DNA from: JACVRW01 sp963826165
GTDB lineage: Bacteria; Actinomycetota; Thermoleophilia; Solirubrobacterales; Thermoleophilaceae
Direction: 5' to 3'
Assembly: GCA_963826165.1 (NCBI GenBank)
Contig: CAWGWC010000016.1
Location: forward strand, 186,001-250,000
Length of the DNA stretch: 64,000 bases
The translations under genes and the position numbers were made by a program. Of the stretch, positions 48,808 through 57,317 are shown in pieces. The notes below the pieces were generated by a model. It worked only from the letters and a program-made list of their open reading frames with translations. It was not told where the DNA came from and ran no database searches. Position 1 is the first letter of the stretch, and each line of letters starts with the position of its first letter.

Positions 48808-49863
48808 CTAGCGCGGAATGCCGAAGGCGCTCAGCGGATAGCGCTTCGTGTGACCGAAGCGAGTGCCCTTCGGCGGCCGTTGCCAGTCCGTGGCCAGGCG
48901 CGCGTAGGCCAGCGCCCGCGGCAGGAACCACGCGATCGGGCGGCCCTGGCAGCTCTGCGCGTAGCCCGGGCGGTTGAGCCACAGGTAGGCGTCCACCTTC
49001 GGATGGGCCGTGTCCGTGGTGGGCGGCGGGCCCAGTCCCCGCAGGCCGGGGTTGCACCAGATGGTCACACGCCGGCCATTGGGGCGGTAATAGTTGACCG
49101 GTCCGCGGCCGTTCTCGGCGGTGTTGATCACGAAGTGCTTGCCGCCGGTCTTGCGCGAGATCTGCAGGCCGTGCTTGATGTTCTCGGCCGTCCAGTCGTA
49201 GTGGGTCACGTTGAGCATGAACCCCCGGACCTTGGCGATCCCGATCGCCCGCAGTTGCTTGGCCGTGCGCTTGGCCGGCTCCCAGTCCGAGGCCCCGGCC
49301 TCCAGGTAGACGGTGGCGTTGGGAAGCTTGGCCAGCGCCTCCACGCCGTAGCGCAGCAGCCGCAGCCGGTCGTCCCGGCGGCTGCGGGCCAGGCAGTCGA
49401 TGGTGCCGAGGGAGTCGGGCTCGAAGGCGATGACCACCCGCTCGTCGCCAATCACCCGCGCGAGGTCGTCGTACCAGCCGCGGGTGGCGGCGTCCTCCGC
49501 AGGCCCGCCGCCGTCGTAGCTCGGCGAGCACTGTGTGGCCTGCGCGCGCAGGACGGTGAGCACCGGGACCGCGCCGTCGGCCTTGGCCGCGTCGAGGATC
49601 CGGTTGACCTTGACGGCGAAGTTCGGGCGGGTGAAGCGGCCCAGCCAGAGCGCCCGAGGCTCGCGGGCGATCTTCCAGATCAGGTCGGCCTTCTTGGTCT
49701 CACCTCTGCGCTGGAAGCTCTGCCACTGCAACCAGGCCGGGGACTCGCGGTCGACGAAGAGCTTGGCGCCCTCGAGCGGATTCACCGACGTGCCGCCCTG
49801 GGCGGCGGCCGGCAGGGCGCAGAGCACGGCGGCGAGTACCAGCAGACTGACGATCTTCAACAT
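48808..49863 (-). CDS. secreted glycoside hydrolase family 6 protein
   Basis: A 351-residue protein with a signal peptide ('MLKIVSLLVLAAVLCALPAAAQG') and a GH6 catalytic domain: 'VPVLTVLRAQATQCSPSYDGGG', 'VIAFEPDSLGTIDCL' (catalytic-acid region), 'VRGFMLNVTHYDWTAEN' and 'KVDAYLWLNRPGYAQSC'. GH6 enzymes are inverting endoglucanases or cellobiohydrolases on beta-1,4-glucan. No cellulose-binding module is attached. Start ATG lacks a clear ribosome binding site. Confidence 0.9.
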   Translation of the reverse strand: MLKIVSLLVLAAVLCALPAAAQGGTSVNPLEGAKLFVDRESPAWLQWQSFQRRGETKKADLIWKIAREPRALWLGRFTRPNFAVKVNRILDAAKADGAVPVLTVLRAQATQCSPSYDGGGPAEDAATRGWYDDLARVIGDERVVIAFEPDSLGTIDCLARSRRDDRLRLLRYGVEALAKLPNATVYLEAGASDWEPAKRTAKQLRAIGIAKVRGFMLNVTHYDWTAENIKHGLQISRKTGGKHFVINTAENGRGPVNYYRPNGRRVTIWCNPGLRGLGPPPTTDTAHPKVDAYLWLNRPGYAQSCQGRPIAWFLPRALAYARLATDWQRPPKGTRFGHTKRYPLSAFGIPR

Positions 49864-49934
49864 GGGAGAGGCCTGGAGTCCGGGTGCGATCCGGACCTGA
49901 TGCTAGATCACGTTTTCGATCCGTGCGCCGGTTT

Positions 49935-51449
49935 TCACGCCGCCTGCTCGAACGCCGGGCGATCCGACGCCAGCTGAGGAGACCGGACGTCGTCCTCGAC
50001 CTCCGCCTCTGAGCCGCGCGCCCGGCCGGGCAGCAGCGTGAGGGCCAGCACGAACGCGACCCCCACGAGCGCCGCTCCGATGCCGAAGGCCAGGTGGTAG
50101 CCACCGGTGAGCGCCTGGGCGGCCGGGTCACCGGACTCCGACAGCGTCTCGGTGCGCGTGGTGGACAACGTGGCCAGCACCGCGAGGCCGAGCGCGCCGC
50201 CCACCTGCTGGGTGGTGTTGACGAGGCCCGACGCCAGGCCGGAATCGCTCGGCGTGGCGCCGGACATGGCGAGGGTCATCAGCGACGGGAAGGAGAGCCC
50301 GGCGCCCACTCCGAGGAGGAGCATCGAGGGCAGGATCTCACTCACGTAGTCGGCGCCGACCGGCGCGCGCTGGAACAGCACGAGCCCCGCTGCCACCAGC
50401 ACCAGGCCGGGCAGAAGCGTGTTGCGCCCGCCGAAGCGGACGATCAGGCGAGCCGATACGCCGAGCGACAGGATGCCGATGGCCAGCGCCACGGGCAGGA
50501 AGGCGAGGCCGACCTCCACCGCGTCGTAGCCGAGCACGCGCTGCAGGTAGAGCGCGCCCAGGAAGAACATGGCGAACAGGCCGGCCACCATGAGGGCCTG
50601 AATCAGGTTGGCCGCCGCCACCACGCGCACTCGGAAGATGCGCAGGGGCACCAGCGGCTGACGTGCCCTGGCCTCACGCAGGACGAACCCGGCGAGCAGG
50701 GCCAGCGCCACCGCGCCCAGACCGATGGTGTGCAGCGAGCTCCAGCCGCGCTCGGCGGCCTCGACGATCGTGTAGACGCCGAGCATCAGGGAGCCGACCA
50801 CGAGCGCGGCACCGGGCACGTCGGCGCCCTTGTCGAGGCCGATCCCCTCGTCCTGGTCGAGCAGCCGCGACGCCAGCACCGCGGTACCGATGCCGATCGG
50901 CAGGTTCACGAAGAAGATCCAGTGCCAGTTGATCGCCTCCGTGAGCGCCCCGCCGGCCAACAGCCCGATCGAGGCTCCCGCGGAGGCCACGAAGCTGTAC
51001 ACCCCGATCGCCCGCGCCTGCTCGGCGGGCTTGGGGAACATCGTCACGATCATGCCGAGGATCACCGCGGAGGCCATCGCTCCGCCGAGACCCTGGACGA
51101 AACGGGCCGCGATCAGGACTTCCTGGCTCTGGGCCACCCCGCAGAGCAGCGAGGCCACGGTGAAGACCGCGAGGCCGGCCATGAAGACGCGCTTGCGGCC
51201 GATCAGGTCGCCGAGCCGTCCCGCGAGCAGCAGCAGGCCCCCGAAGGCGATCAGATAGGCGTTGACCACCCAGGCAAGGCTCGACTGCGAGAACCCCAGG
51301 TCCGACTGGATCGAGGGCAGGGCCACGTTCACGATCGTCTGGTCGAGGATGATCATCAGGAAGCCCGTGCAGAGCACGAGCAGCGCGATCCAGCGCTCGC
51401 GCTCTCCTGGGGCTTGGGCCTGTGGTGGCGGCCCGGCTGTGGCGTTCAT
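49935..51449 (-). CDS. MFS drug exporter, DHA2 (14-helix) family
   Basis: A 504-residue protein with about 14 hydrophobic segments of the EmrB/QacA type. Landmarks: 'LDQTIVNVALPSIQSDLGFSQSSLAWVVNAYLI', 'GRLGDLIGRKRVFMAGLAVF' and motif C-like 'GASIGLLAGGALTEAINWHWIFFVNLPIG'. It would expel toxic compounds using the proton gradient. It is preceded on the same strand by a marR gene, with a likely operator in the gap. Confidence 0.93.
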   Translation of the reverse strand: MNATAGPPPQAQAPGERERWIALLVLCTGFLMIILDQTIVNVALPSIQSDLGFSQSSLAWVVNAYLIAFGGLLLLAGRLGDLIGRKRVFMAGLAVFTVASLLCGVAQSQEVLIAARFVQGLGGAMASAVILGMIVTMFPKPAEQARAIGVYSFVASAGASIGLLAGGALTEAINWHWIFFVNLPIGIGTAVLASRLLDQDEGIGLDKGADVPGAALVVGSLMLGVYTIVEAAERGWSSLHTIGLGAVALALLAGFVLREARARQPLVPLRIFRVRVVAAANLIQALMVAGLFAMFFLGALYLQRVLGYDAVEVGLAFLPVALAIGILSLGVSARLIVRFGGRNTLLPGLVLVAAGLVLFQRAPVGADYVSEILPSMLLLGVGAGLSFPSLMTLAMSGATPSDSGLASGLVNTTQQVGGALGLAVLATLSTTRTETLSESGDPAAQALTGGYHLAFGIGAALVGVAFVLALTLLPGRARGSEAEVEDDVRSPQLASDRPAFEQAA

Positions 51450-51500
51450 GACTCTCGCTTCGGTCGGCTGCGGGGAAGGCCCGACCGTAGCAGATCGTCT

Positions 51501-51521
51501 CGTACAAGATTAGTTTGTGCG
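51501..51521. promoter_or_regulatory. candidate MarR operator ahead of the MFS gene
   Basis: An imperfect inverted repeat with 7-bp arms (CGCACAA / TTGTACG on the minus strand) around a 7-bp AT-rich centre, located 52-72 nt before the exporter start and upstream of a TACGGT -10-like box (51484-51489). The size and position fit a MarR-family operator. Confidence 0.4.
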
Positions 51522-51524
51522 GAA

Positions 51525-52037
51525 CTAGATCCGAGGCGTCCGCCGGCGCACCGGCTGCGCGCAGTCGACCGCCTCGGACAGGCGACCGCCCACCAACCGG
51601 GAGAGCGAGTCCATGAAGACCTCGCGGTCCTGGGGATCGAGTGAGCTGAGAACGTCCTCTCGTACCCGGGCGGCGATTCGCTCGCCCTCCCGGAGGCTGG
51701 CCTTGCCGGCCTTCGTCACCTCGATGATCCTGGCTCGCCGGTCGTGCTCGGCCGGGACCCGCCGGGCGAGGCCGGCCGCCTCGAGCTCATCCACCGTCAC
51801 CACCATGGTCGTCTTGTCGAGGCCGACGACGCCCGCAAGCTCGGTCTGGGTGCGTCCGGCGCCGAGCGCCGCCGAGAGGACCGCGTGTCCGCGCGGGGAC
51901 ACGCCCACGCCCTCCAGGGCGCGTGAGATCTCGGTGGTCAGCGTGTAGCTCGCTCGCGAGAGCAGCCAGCACAGGTTGTCCTGGAGCGCTTCACACGGAG
52001 CGGCTGACGCGTCCGCGGCTTCCCTCGTGGCAGACAC
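51525..52037 (-). CDS. MarR family transcriptional regulator
   Basis: A 170-residue winged-helix repressor: 'NLCWLLSRASYTLTTEISRALEGVGVSPRGHAVLSAAL', the recognition region 'RTQTELAGVVGLDKTTMVVTVDELEAAGLARRVPAEHDRRARIIEVT' and C-terminal dimerisation helices. It probably senses a toxic small molecule and controls the adjacent exporter. GTG start 7 nt after a TAGAAT box. Confidence 0.92.
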   Translation of the reverse strand: MSATREAADASAAPCEALQDNLCWLLSRASYTLTTEISRALEGVGVSPRGHAVLSAALGAGRTQTELAGVVGLDKTTMVVTVDELEAAGLARRVPAEHDRRARIIEVTKAGKASLREGERIAARVREDVLSSLDPQDREVFMDSLSRLVGGRLSEAVDCAQPVRRRTPRI

Positions 52038-52044
52038 GCTCCTG

Positions 52045-52050
52045 ATTCTA
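52045..52050 (-). promoter_or_regulatory. -10 box of marR, leaderless type
   Basis: TAGAAT on the minus strand, 7 nt before the GTG at 52037. A plausible -35 (TTGCTC) lies 15 nt upstream of it. Confidence 0.45.
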
Positions 52051-52073
52051 GCGAGAGTAGTTTCGGAGCAAAA

Positions 52074-52085
52074 CGTTCTCGAACG
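52074..52085. promoter_or_regulatory. palindrome upstream of marR, candidate autoregulatory operator
   Basis: CGTTC and GAACG arms with a 2-bp centre, just upstream of the predicted -35 of marR. Wider flanks GTTTCG/CGAAAC are also inverted. Its sequence differs from the repeat ahead of the exporter gene, so common binding is uncertain. Confidence 0.3.
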
Positions 52086-52091
52086 AAACCT

Positions 52092-52691
52092 TCAGCCCCT
52101 GCCGCGCCCGATCAACTCGACGCTGTTGCCGTCGGGATCATGCACGGCAGCGGCTTCGCCCTCTCCCCACAGGACCATGTGCAGGTGCTGAGTGGGCGGA
52201 CCGGCCACGAGCGTGAACGAGCCCTCGCCGCCGGAGAAGCGGACGCGGTCCGGCAGGTCGGCGACCAGGCCGAAGCCAGCTCGGGCGGCGACGGTCTCGT
52301 AGAAGCCCTTCGAGGCCTTGAGATCGGCCACGCGGATCCACAGGTGATCGATCCGGCCCTCGGTGCGCATCCCGCCGTGGTGGACCGCCTCGGCGCTGTT
52401 GCCGTCCGGGTCCAGGAGGAAGGACCCGTAGTAGTCGTCCCGGTACTGCGGCCGGGGCCCCGGCTCCCCGTCGCTGGGGTAGCCCGCCGCGGTGCCGGCC
52501 TCCCAGAAGCGGTCGACCAGCGCGGGGGACGCCGCGGCGAATCCGATGTGAAGGCGGCGCGTGACGCTGTCCGGGCCCGCGGCTGCCTCGATCGAGAAGT
52601 CGGATCGTGGCCCCAGGACGCCGAGGGCCAGGTCGTAGAAGGCCGCCGACGCCTCCAGGTCCGAGACCCGGATCGTGACCCGATCGAACAC
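52092..52691 (-). CDS. VOC family protein with two glyoxalase-fold halves
   Basis: A 199-residue protein with two beta-alpha-beta-beta-beta modules: 'FDRVTIRVSDLEASAAFYDLAL...LLDPDGNSAEAVHH' and 'IDHLWIRVADLKASKGFYETVA...VHDPDGNSVELIG'. Metal-ligand-type residues (His, Glu) occur in both halves. It may be an extradiol dioxygenase-, glyoxalase- or antibiotic-binding-type protein; the substrate is unknown. GTG start. It precedes marR on the same strand by 54 nt. Confidence 0.85.
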   Translation of the reverse strand: MFDRVTIRVSDLEASAAFYDLALGVLGPRSDFSIEAAAGPDSVTRRLHIGFAAASPALVDRFWEAGTAAGYPSDGEPGPRPQYRDDYYGSFLLDPDGNSAEAVHHGGMRTEGRIDHLWIRVADLKASKGFYETVAARAGFGLVADLPDRVRFSGGEGSFTLVAGPPTQHLHMVLWGEGEAAAVHDPDGNSVELIGRGRG

Positions 52692-52700
52692 CGGAGGGCG

Positions 52701-53840
52701 CTAGTTGGGGGTCAGCCGCAGGATCCTGTCCGTCCCGCCGCCGTTGTCGGTGGTCACGTAGAGGTTGCCGTCGGGGCCCTGCGTGACCGAGCGCAGCCGG
52801 CCCTGGTTGCCGAGCGCCACCCCCTCGTCGGTCACCTGCCCCCAGGCGTTCAAATCCCCCACCCACAGAGCGCGCTGCTTGAGGAGGGCGACCACCAGCT
52901 TGCCGTTCCACGAGCCCCACTGCGAGCCGCTGACGAAGGTGGCGCCCGAGGGGGCCACGGTCGGCGACCCGGACGACTTGCCCGCCGGGATCGCGGACGG
53001 GAACTTGGTCCGATCGGTCATGGGCACGGCCTGGTTGTAGCCGGGCACCGGGTCCCAGCCGAAGTTGCCCGGAAGGAGGCGATTCACCTCGTCGTCGGCG
53101 TTCGGTCCGTGCTCGGTGGTCACGCCCAATCCGTCGGAGGCGCGGAAGGCCATCCCCTGGATGTTGCGGTGGCCGTAGTTGTAGATGCGCGCGTCGAACG
53201 GCGCGCCGAGGTTGCCAGGGGCGCCCGCGCCGGCACGCGTGACCCTCAGCACCTTGCCGCCGAGCGAGGTTCGCGACTGCGGCATCGTGCCGACGGCAGC
53301 GTCGCCCGTCCCCACCCAGAGGTAGCCGTCGGGCCCGAAGCGGAGCCGGCAGCCGGAATGGATACCGCTGCCGGTGTTGAGCGGGATGCCCGTGACGATG
53401 TCCACGCGCGCCGACATAGCGGTGAAGGCCGCGTTGACCGTCCACCGCACCACCCGATTGTCGGGCACCGGCCCGGCCCTCGAGCTGTGGCAGGTGTAGA
53501 CGTAGCGGTTGGTCGAGAACTGCGGATCGACCGCGAGGCCGAGCATGCCCGACTCACCCACGACGACGATGTCGCCCGGAGCGTGGAGCACCCGCTTCTG
53601 CCCTCCCACCCAGGCGTTGATCCTGCCGGGGCGCTCCGTGAACACCATCGTCCCGCCGGCCCAGCCCACATCCCACGGGCGGTCCACGTTCGGGACTACG
53701 GTGGTGACGGTGAAGGGCGGCGCAACGACGCAGCCCGCGAGCGTCGCGGCGCAGCCGGCGAGTATCAGCCCGAGAAGGGTCAGGCGCGGCAGCACCGGCG
53801 GCACGTTAGCGCGGAGCCCCGTGTCGCGGCGTGTGGCCAC
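52701..53840 (-). CDS. PQQ-dependent sugar dehydrogenase-like lipoprotein
   Basis: A 379-residue beta-propeller of the glucose/sorbosone dehydrogenase (GSDH) family. The signal region 'LTLLGLILAGCAATLAGC' offers two lipobox cysteines. Landmarks: 'VDRPWDVGWAGGTMVFTERPGRI', 'GESGMLGLAVDPQFSTNRYVYTCHSS', 'SGIHSGCRLRFGPDGYLWVGTGDA' and 'IYNYGHRNIQGMAF'. It would oxidise aldose sugars outside the membrane if PQQ is available, though many members have no shown activity. GTG start; divergent from a VOC gene. Confidence 0.9.
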   Translation of the reverse strand: MATRRDTGLRANVPPVLPRLTLLGLILAGCAATLAGCVVAPPFTVTTVVPNVDRPWDVGWAGGTMVFTERPGRINAWVGGQKRVLHAPGDIVVVGESGMLGLAVDPQFSTNRYVYTCHSSRAGPVPDNRVVRWTVNAAFTAMSARVDIVTGIPLNTGSGIHSGCRLRFGPDGYLWVGTGDAAVGTMPQSRTSLGGKVLRVTRAGAGAPGNLGAPFDARIYNYGHRNIQGMAFRASDGLGVTTEHGPNADDEVNRLLPGNFGWDPVPGYNQAVPMTDRTKFPSAIPAGKSSGSPTVAPSGATFVSGSQWGSWNGKLVVALLKQRALWVGDLNAWGQVTDEGVALGNQGRLRSVTQGPDGNLYVTTDNGGGTDRILRLTPN

Positions 53841-53851
53841 GGCCGCGCCCG

Positions 53852-53857
53852 TAGGAT
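53852..53857 (+). promoter_or_regulatory. -10 box of the VOC/glyoxalase-like gene
   Basis: TAGGAT on the plus strand, 9 nt before GTG 53867. Confidence 0.35.
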
Positions 53858-53866
53858 CCGCGCCCG

Positions 53867-54445
53867 GTGCGGATCGATCACGTCATCGTCGCCGCGACCG
53901 ACCTGGATGCGGCTGCGACCCGGCTGGAGGACGAGCACGGGCTCCGCGCTTGCGGAGGTGGGCGACACGAGGGGCTCGGCACCCACAACCGGATCGTTCC
54001 GCTCGGCGGCGGCTACCTGGAGATCCTGGCGGTCGCCGATGCCGCGGAGGCGGGGCGGACGGAGCTCGGGCGGGCGCTGGCCGCGGCCATTGCGCGGACG
54101 GGCGAGGGCCTGATGGGCTGGGCGGTCGCCGTCGACGACGTCGGGCCCGTGGCGGAGCGGCTCGGAACGCCGGTGAGCACGATCGCGCGCCAAGGGCTCA
54201 GCGCCCGGCTCACCGGTGTCCTGGAGGCGCTGGCCACGCCGTTCCTGCCGTTCTTCCTCGCGCGCGACCCGGGAATCGAGGATCCCGGCGCCTCGGGCGC
54301 TGCCGGCGGCATCGAGTGGATCGAGGTGGCCGGCGATCCTGCCCGGCTCGACACCTGGCTCGGCGGCGCGCGGCTGCCGGTTCGCGTGGTCGAGGGTGCT
54401 CCAGCGCTCCGCGCAGTGGGGATCGGCGGGCGGATCCTCCGCTAA
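53867..54445 (+). CDS. glyoxalase-like (VOC) domain protein
   Basis: A 192-residue protein of the PF13468 glyoxalase-like type: 'RIDHVIVAATDLDAAATRLEDEHGLRACGGGRHEGLGTHNRIVPLGGGYLEILAVADA' with the metal-ligand-type His4 and Glu in 'YLEI'. The C-terminal half is a degenerate second module. The substrate is unknown. GTG start in a 26-nt gap divergent from the sugar dehydrogenase-like gene. Confidence 0.85.
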   Translation: MRIDHVIVAATDLDAAATRLEDEHGLRACGGGRHEGLGTHNRIVPLGGGYLEILAVADAAEAGRTELGRALAAAIARTGEGLMGWAVAVDDVGPVAERLGTPVSTIARQGLSARLTGVLEALATPFLPFFLARDPGIEDPGASGAAGGIEWIEVAGDPARLDTWLGGARLPVRVVEGAPALRAVGIGGRILR

Positions 54446-54473
54446 CTCATGCGAGTGGACTGGCGCTCAGCCG

Positions 54474-54740
54474 CTAGCTGCCGTTGCGGTCGCGGTGCTT
54501 GCAGCCCGGCCAGCAGCAGGGCCGGCGCTGGCCTTCCTCGAGCTCCTCCTGGGTCCGGCGAATGCGGCGTTCTCGGGTCTTCTCCTGCTTGGCGTCCACG
54601 ACCCAGCAGATGAACTCGTTGCGCGCCAAGGGCGTGATGTCCTTCCAGGCATCGAGGGCCGGGGTGTTGGCGATCAACGCCTTGCGCAGATCTGCGGGCA
54701 GCTTGTGCACCACCCCACCGGGAACTCGCTGGCTGCTCAC
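54474..54740 (-). CDS. YdeI/OmpD-associated family small protein
   Basis: An 88-residue protein with the OmdA/YdeI C-terminal motif 'LPADLRKALIANTPALDAWKDITPLARNEFICWVVDAKQEKTRERRI', then a cysteine-containing tail ('RPCCWPGCKHRDRNG') that may bind a metal ion. Function unknown. The GTG at 54740 was chosen since upstream sequence in the frame is antisense or shadow of the aminotransferase gene, whose stop is 13 nt upstream. Confidence 0.8.
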   Translation of the reverse strand: MSSQRVPGGVVHKLPADLRKALIANTPALDAWKDITPLARNEFICWVVDAKQEKTRERRIRRTQEELEEGQRRPCCWPGCKHRDRNGS

Positions 54741-54753
54741 AGGGTCACGGTAC

Positions 54754-55905
54754 TCACGTCTTGGCCACCCCGTCCAGGGCCGTGAACAGCCGTTCAACAT
54801 CCTCATCGGAGACATGCAGATGTGGGGAGATCCGCAGCGACCCGCTTCGGACGGCGGCGTGGCAGCCGGTCTGCGCGAGCTCCGGGAGGATCCGCTCGCG
54901 GGCGTCGGGCGGCAGTGCGACGCCGAGCATGTGTGGGCCGCGCTGATCGGCTGGCAGCGGGCCGAGGCCGAGTGCATCGGCGCGATCGGCGATCCTGCCG
55001 GTGTACGTGGCGAGCGTGGCGGCCACACGCGGGATCTGCCAGTCCGTCAGTTGCTGCAGCGCCGCGATGGCCATGGGCACGAGTTCGAACTGAGTTCGCT
55101 GTCCCACGTCGAAACGCCGCGCGCCGGGCTGGTACTCGTCGCGGTAGTCGACGAGCCGCGCGAAGTCCTCCGAGCCGGCGCGCAGGATCCAGTTCTCCTC
55201 GATCGGCTCGCCGTCACGGTGCTCGTCGGCGACCCATAGGTAGGCGACGCCGAACGGGCCGAGCAGCCACTTGTACCCGACGGTCACGACGAAGTCGGGA
55301 CGGAGCGCCGTCACGTCGAGCGGCATCGCCCCGATCGACTGGCTGCCGTCGATGACGAGGCGCGCGCCGAGCTCATGGGTACGAGCGGCGACCGCCTCGA
55401 GATCCACGAGGGCGCCATCGGTCCAGTGCACGTTGGGAACGCTGACGATCGCCACGCTGTCGTCGAGCGCGGCCAGGACGGCGTCGGTCCAGCTCTGGCC
55501 GTGCTCACGCTCGACCGTGAGGATCTCCGCGCCGGTCGTGCGACACGCCGACCGCCATGCGTAGATGCCCGAGGGGTACTCCTCGGCGAGGACGAGTACC
55601 CGCTGGCCACGCTCCAGCGGCAGGTTGCGAGCCGCGACCGCAAACCCATAGCTCGTGGCCGGGATGATCGCGACGCCCTCGCTGTCGCCTCCGACCATGC
55701 CTCCGAAGAGGGCCCGAAGTCGCTCAACGTCCGTGAACCAATCCTCGGGGTCTATCGACCACGGCCTGCCCCGGCGATCCAGTCCCGCCTCCCCGGCCGC
55801 TCGCACGGCATGCAGGTGCGGGGCCAGGTTGGCGGTGTTGAAGTACGCAACGTCGTCGGGGACGTCGTACGCGCTGCGCTGCGGGCCGAGGCCGGCTTCG
55901 GTCAG
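54754..55905 (-). CDS. class V aminotransferase (cysteine desulfurase / isopenicillin N epimerase-like), CTG start
   Basis: A 383-residue fold-type I PLP enzyme. It starts 'TEAGLGPQRSAYDVPDDVAYFNTANLAPHL', the family N-terminal 'YFN.AN' region. Then come 'PATSYGFAVAARNLPLERGQRVLVL', 'NVHWTDGALVDLEAV', 'ARLVIDGSQSIGAMPLDV' and the PLP Lys in 'VTVGYKWLLGPFG'. CTG 55905 overlaps the upstream stop as CTGA; the next standard codon (GTG, at 'HAVRAAG') would cut off the conserved start. It may be a cysteine desulfurase, lyase or epimerase. Coupling to the methanethiol oxidase gene suggests sulfur chemistry. Confidence 0.87.
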   Translation of the reverse strand: MTEAGLGPQRSAYDVPDDVAYFNTANLAPHLHAVRAAGEAGLDRRGRPWSIDPEDWFTDVERLRALFGGMVGGDSEGVAIIPATSYGFAVAARNLPLERGQRVLVLAEEYPSGIYAWRSACRTTGAEILTVEREHGQSWTDAVLAALDDSVAIVSVPNVHWTDGALVDLEAVAARTHELGARLVIDGSQSIGAMPLDVTALRPDFVVTVGYKWLLGPFGVAYLWVADEHRDGEPIEENWILRAGSEDFARLVDYRDEYQPGARRFDVGQRTQFELVPMAIAALQQLTDWQIPRVAATLATYTGRIADRADALGLGPLPADQRGPHMLGVALPPDARERILPELAQTGCHAAVRSGSLRISPHLHVSDEDVERLFTALDGVAKT

Positions 55906-57311
55906 CTGTAGCAGTACGAGTCCGACGAGGCGTCGCCGCCCTGCAGCCGGATCTGGTGCACGCGCAGGCCTCGGAACTCCTCGCTGTGCGGGAAGAAGGC
56001 CTCGTCGATGCTCAGCCCGCCGCCGGGGTCGGCGTCGAGCTTGGCCATCCAGGCGCCGACTCCGTCCGGGTAGAACTGGTCGTCCCAGGCCCCGTAGAGA
56101 GAGTTGGTGAAGTAGACCCGCCTGCCGTCCCGGCTGACCTCGACCATCTGCGGCCCTCCCGAGAGCGGCATGTCGGGCTTGGCCGGGTGCGATGCGCGGT
56201 CGACGATGCCGCCGAGCCGCACAGATCCCACCTCCTGCGGGTTCGCCGGGTCCGACACGTCGAACTGCTTCATCTCGCCGGTACCCCAGCAGGACACGTA
56301 GAGGAACTTGTCGTCGACCGAGAGGTCGATGTCGGTGATGATCGGCGGCACCGCGGCGAAGGGCTTGAGCGCGGGCGGCAGCACGTCCGCGTCGGCGGGC
56401 TCGGCGGGGATGGTGATGACCTTCTCGGCCTTCCACTCGTCGCCGTCGCGGAACCAGCGCCACACCGAGCCGGACAGGTCCTCGGTGGAGATCACAACAC
56501 CGACGAAGCCCCAGGTCGCCTCGGGATCGTGCGACGGGCGGACCTCTAGCGCCATCTGGTGCTCGGCGCCCAGGTCGACGCGCTGCAGGTGCTTGCCCGC
56601 GGCGAGGTCCCAGAAATGGAGAGCGTGGCCGTACTTCTGGCCCAGCAGCAGGTCCGGCACGATGCCGTCCTCGATCATCGAAGGGCTGCCCCACTCGCTG
56701 GAGATCAGCACGTTCTGATTGAGGTGCCACCAGGCGTCGTAGTGGAAGTGCTGCGGCCCGCGGTCGGTCTCCCAGGCGCGCAGGACCTCGAAGGTCTCGT
56801 GATCGAGCAGCGCAATCCCGCCCGGCCCGTCGTCGTCGCCCTCGGCCCCACCCAGGCAGGTGAGAAAGACCCCGTCGGGTCCGCAGTGCATGGTGTGCGG
56901 GCGGGAGTAGCCGGCCTTCTCGGACAGCGTCTTGCCGTCGATCGTCTTGACCAAGGTCGGCTGGCGGGGGTCCGACGCGGTGTCGAGCACATGAATGTTC
57001 GACGAGCGCAGGCCCGGCACCAGGAGGTAGCGGCGCGAGAGGCCGTCCATGTCGTGGCCCTCGTGCTTGAGCGCGCTGCTGCAGGCGTTCCAACCGAAGT
57101 GGTGAAGCTCGTTACCGAGTCCCGGGACGTCGGTCCAACCGACCACCCGCCCGTAGCTGTCGGACTGCGGATTGACGTCGACGACAGTCATCGCGTCGTT
57201 CTTCTGCGCCTCCCGGTCGAAGGCCACCACGTAGGCCAGCTCTTCTCCTGGAGCGGCTGCGGCCTCAGCGGCGGTGCGGTAGAAGGTCGGATCGGTAGTC
57301 GGTTGAGCCAT
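55902..57311 (-). CDS. selenium-binding protein family (SBP56) / methanethiol oxidase
   Basis: A 469-residue seven-bladed propeller protein, full length compared with human SELENBP1 (472). Landmarks: 'LHHFGWNACSSALKHEG' containing the conserved Cys, 'GYSRPHTMHCGPDGVFLTCLGG', 'GPQHFHYDAWWHLNQNVLISSEWGSP' with His ligands, and 'IITDIDLSVDDKFLYVSCWGTGEMKQFDVSDPANP'. Characterised relatives oxidise methanethiol to formaldehyde, H2S and H2O2 with copper. No signal peptide is visible, unlike the secreted Hyphomicrobium enzyme. ATG start 6 nt after a TACGAT box. Confidence 0.93.
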   Translation of the reverse strand: MAQPTTDPTFYRTAAEAAAAPGEELAYVVAFDREAQKNDAMTVVDVNPQSDSYGRVVGWTDVPGLGNELHHFGWNACSSALKHEGHDMDGLSRRYLLVPGLRSSNIHVLDTASDPRQPTLVKTIDGKTLSEKAGYSRPHTMHCGPDGVFLTCLGGAEGDDDGPGGIALLDHETFEVLRAWETDRGPQHFHYDAWWHLNQNVLISSEWGSPSMIEDGIVPDLLLGQKYGHALHFWDLAAGKHLQRVDLGAEHQMALEVRPSHDPEATWGFVGVVISTEDLSGSVWRWFRDGDEWKAEKVITIPAEPADADVLPPALKPFAAVPPIITDIDLSVDDKFLYVSCWGTGEMKQFDVSDPANPQEVGSVRLGGIVDRASHPAKPDMPLSGGPQMVEVSRDGRRVYFTNSLYGAWDDQFYPDGVGAWMAKLDADPGGGLSIDEAFFPHSEEFRGLRVHQIRLQGGDASSDSYCYS

Positions 57312-57317
57312 GGGCCA

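Noticed and set aside
47242..49977. A 911-codon plus-strand open frame
   Set aside because: It is antisense to the GDPD and GH6 genes, which both have signal peptides and catalytic motifs.
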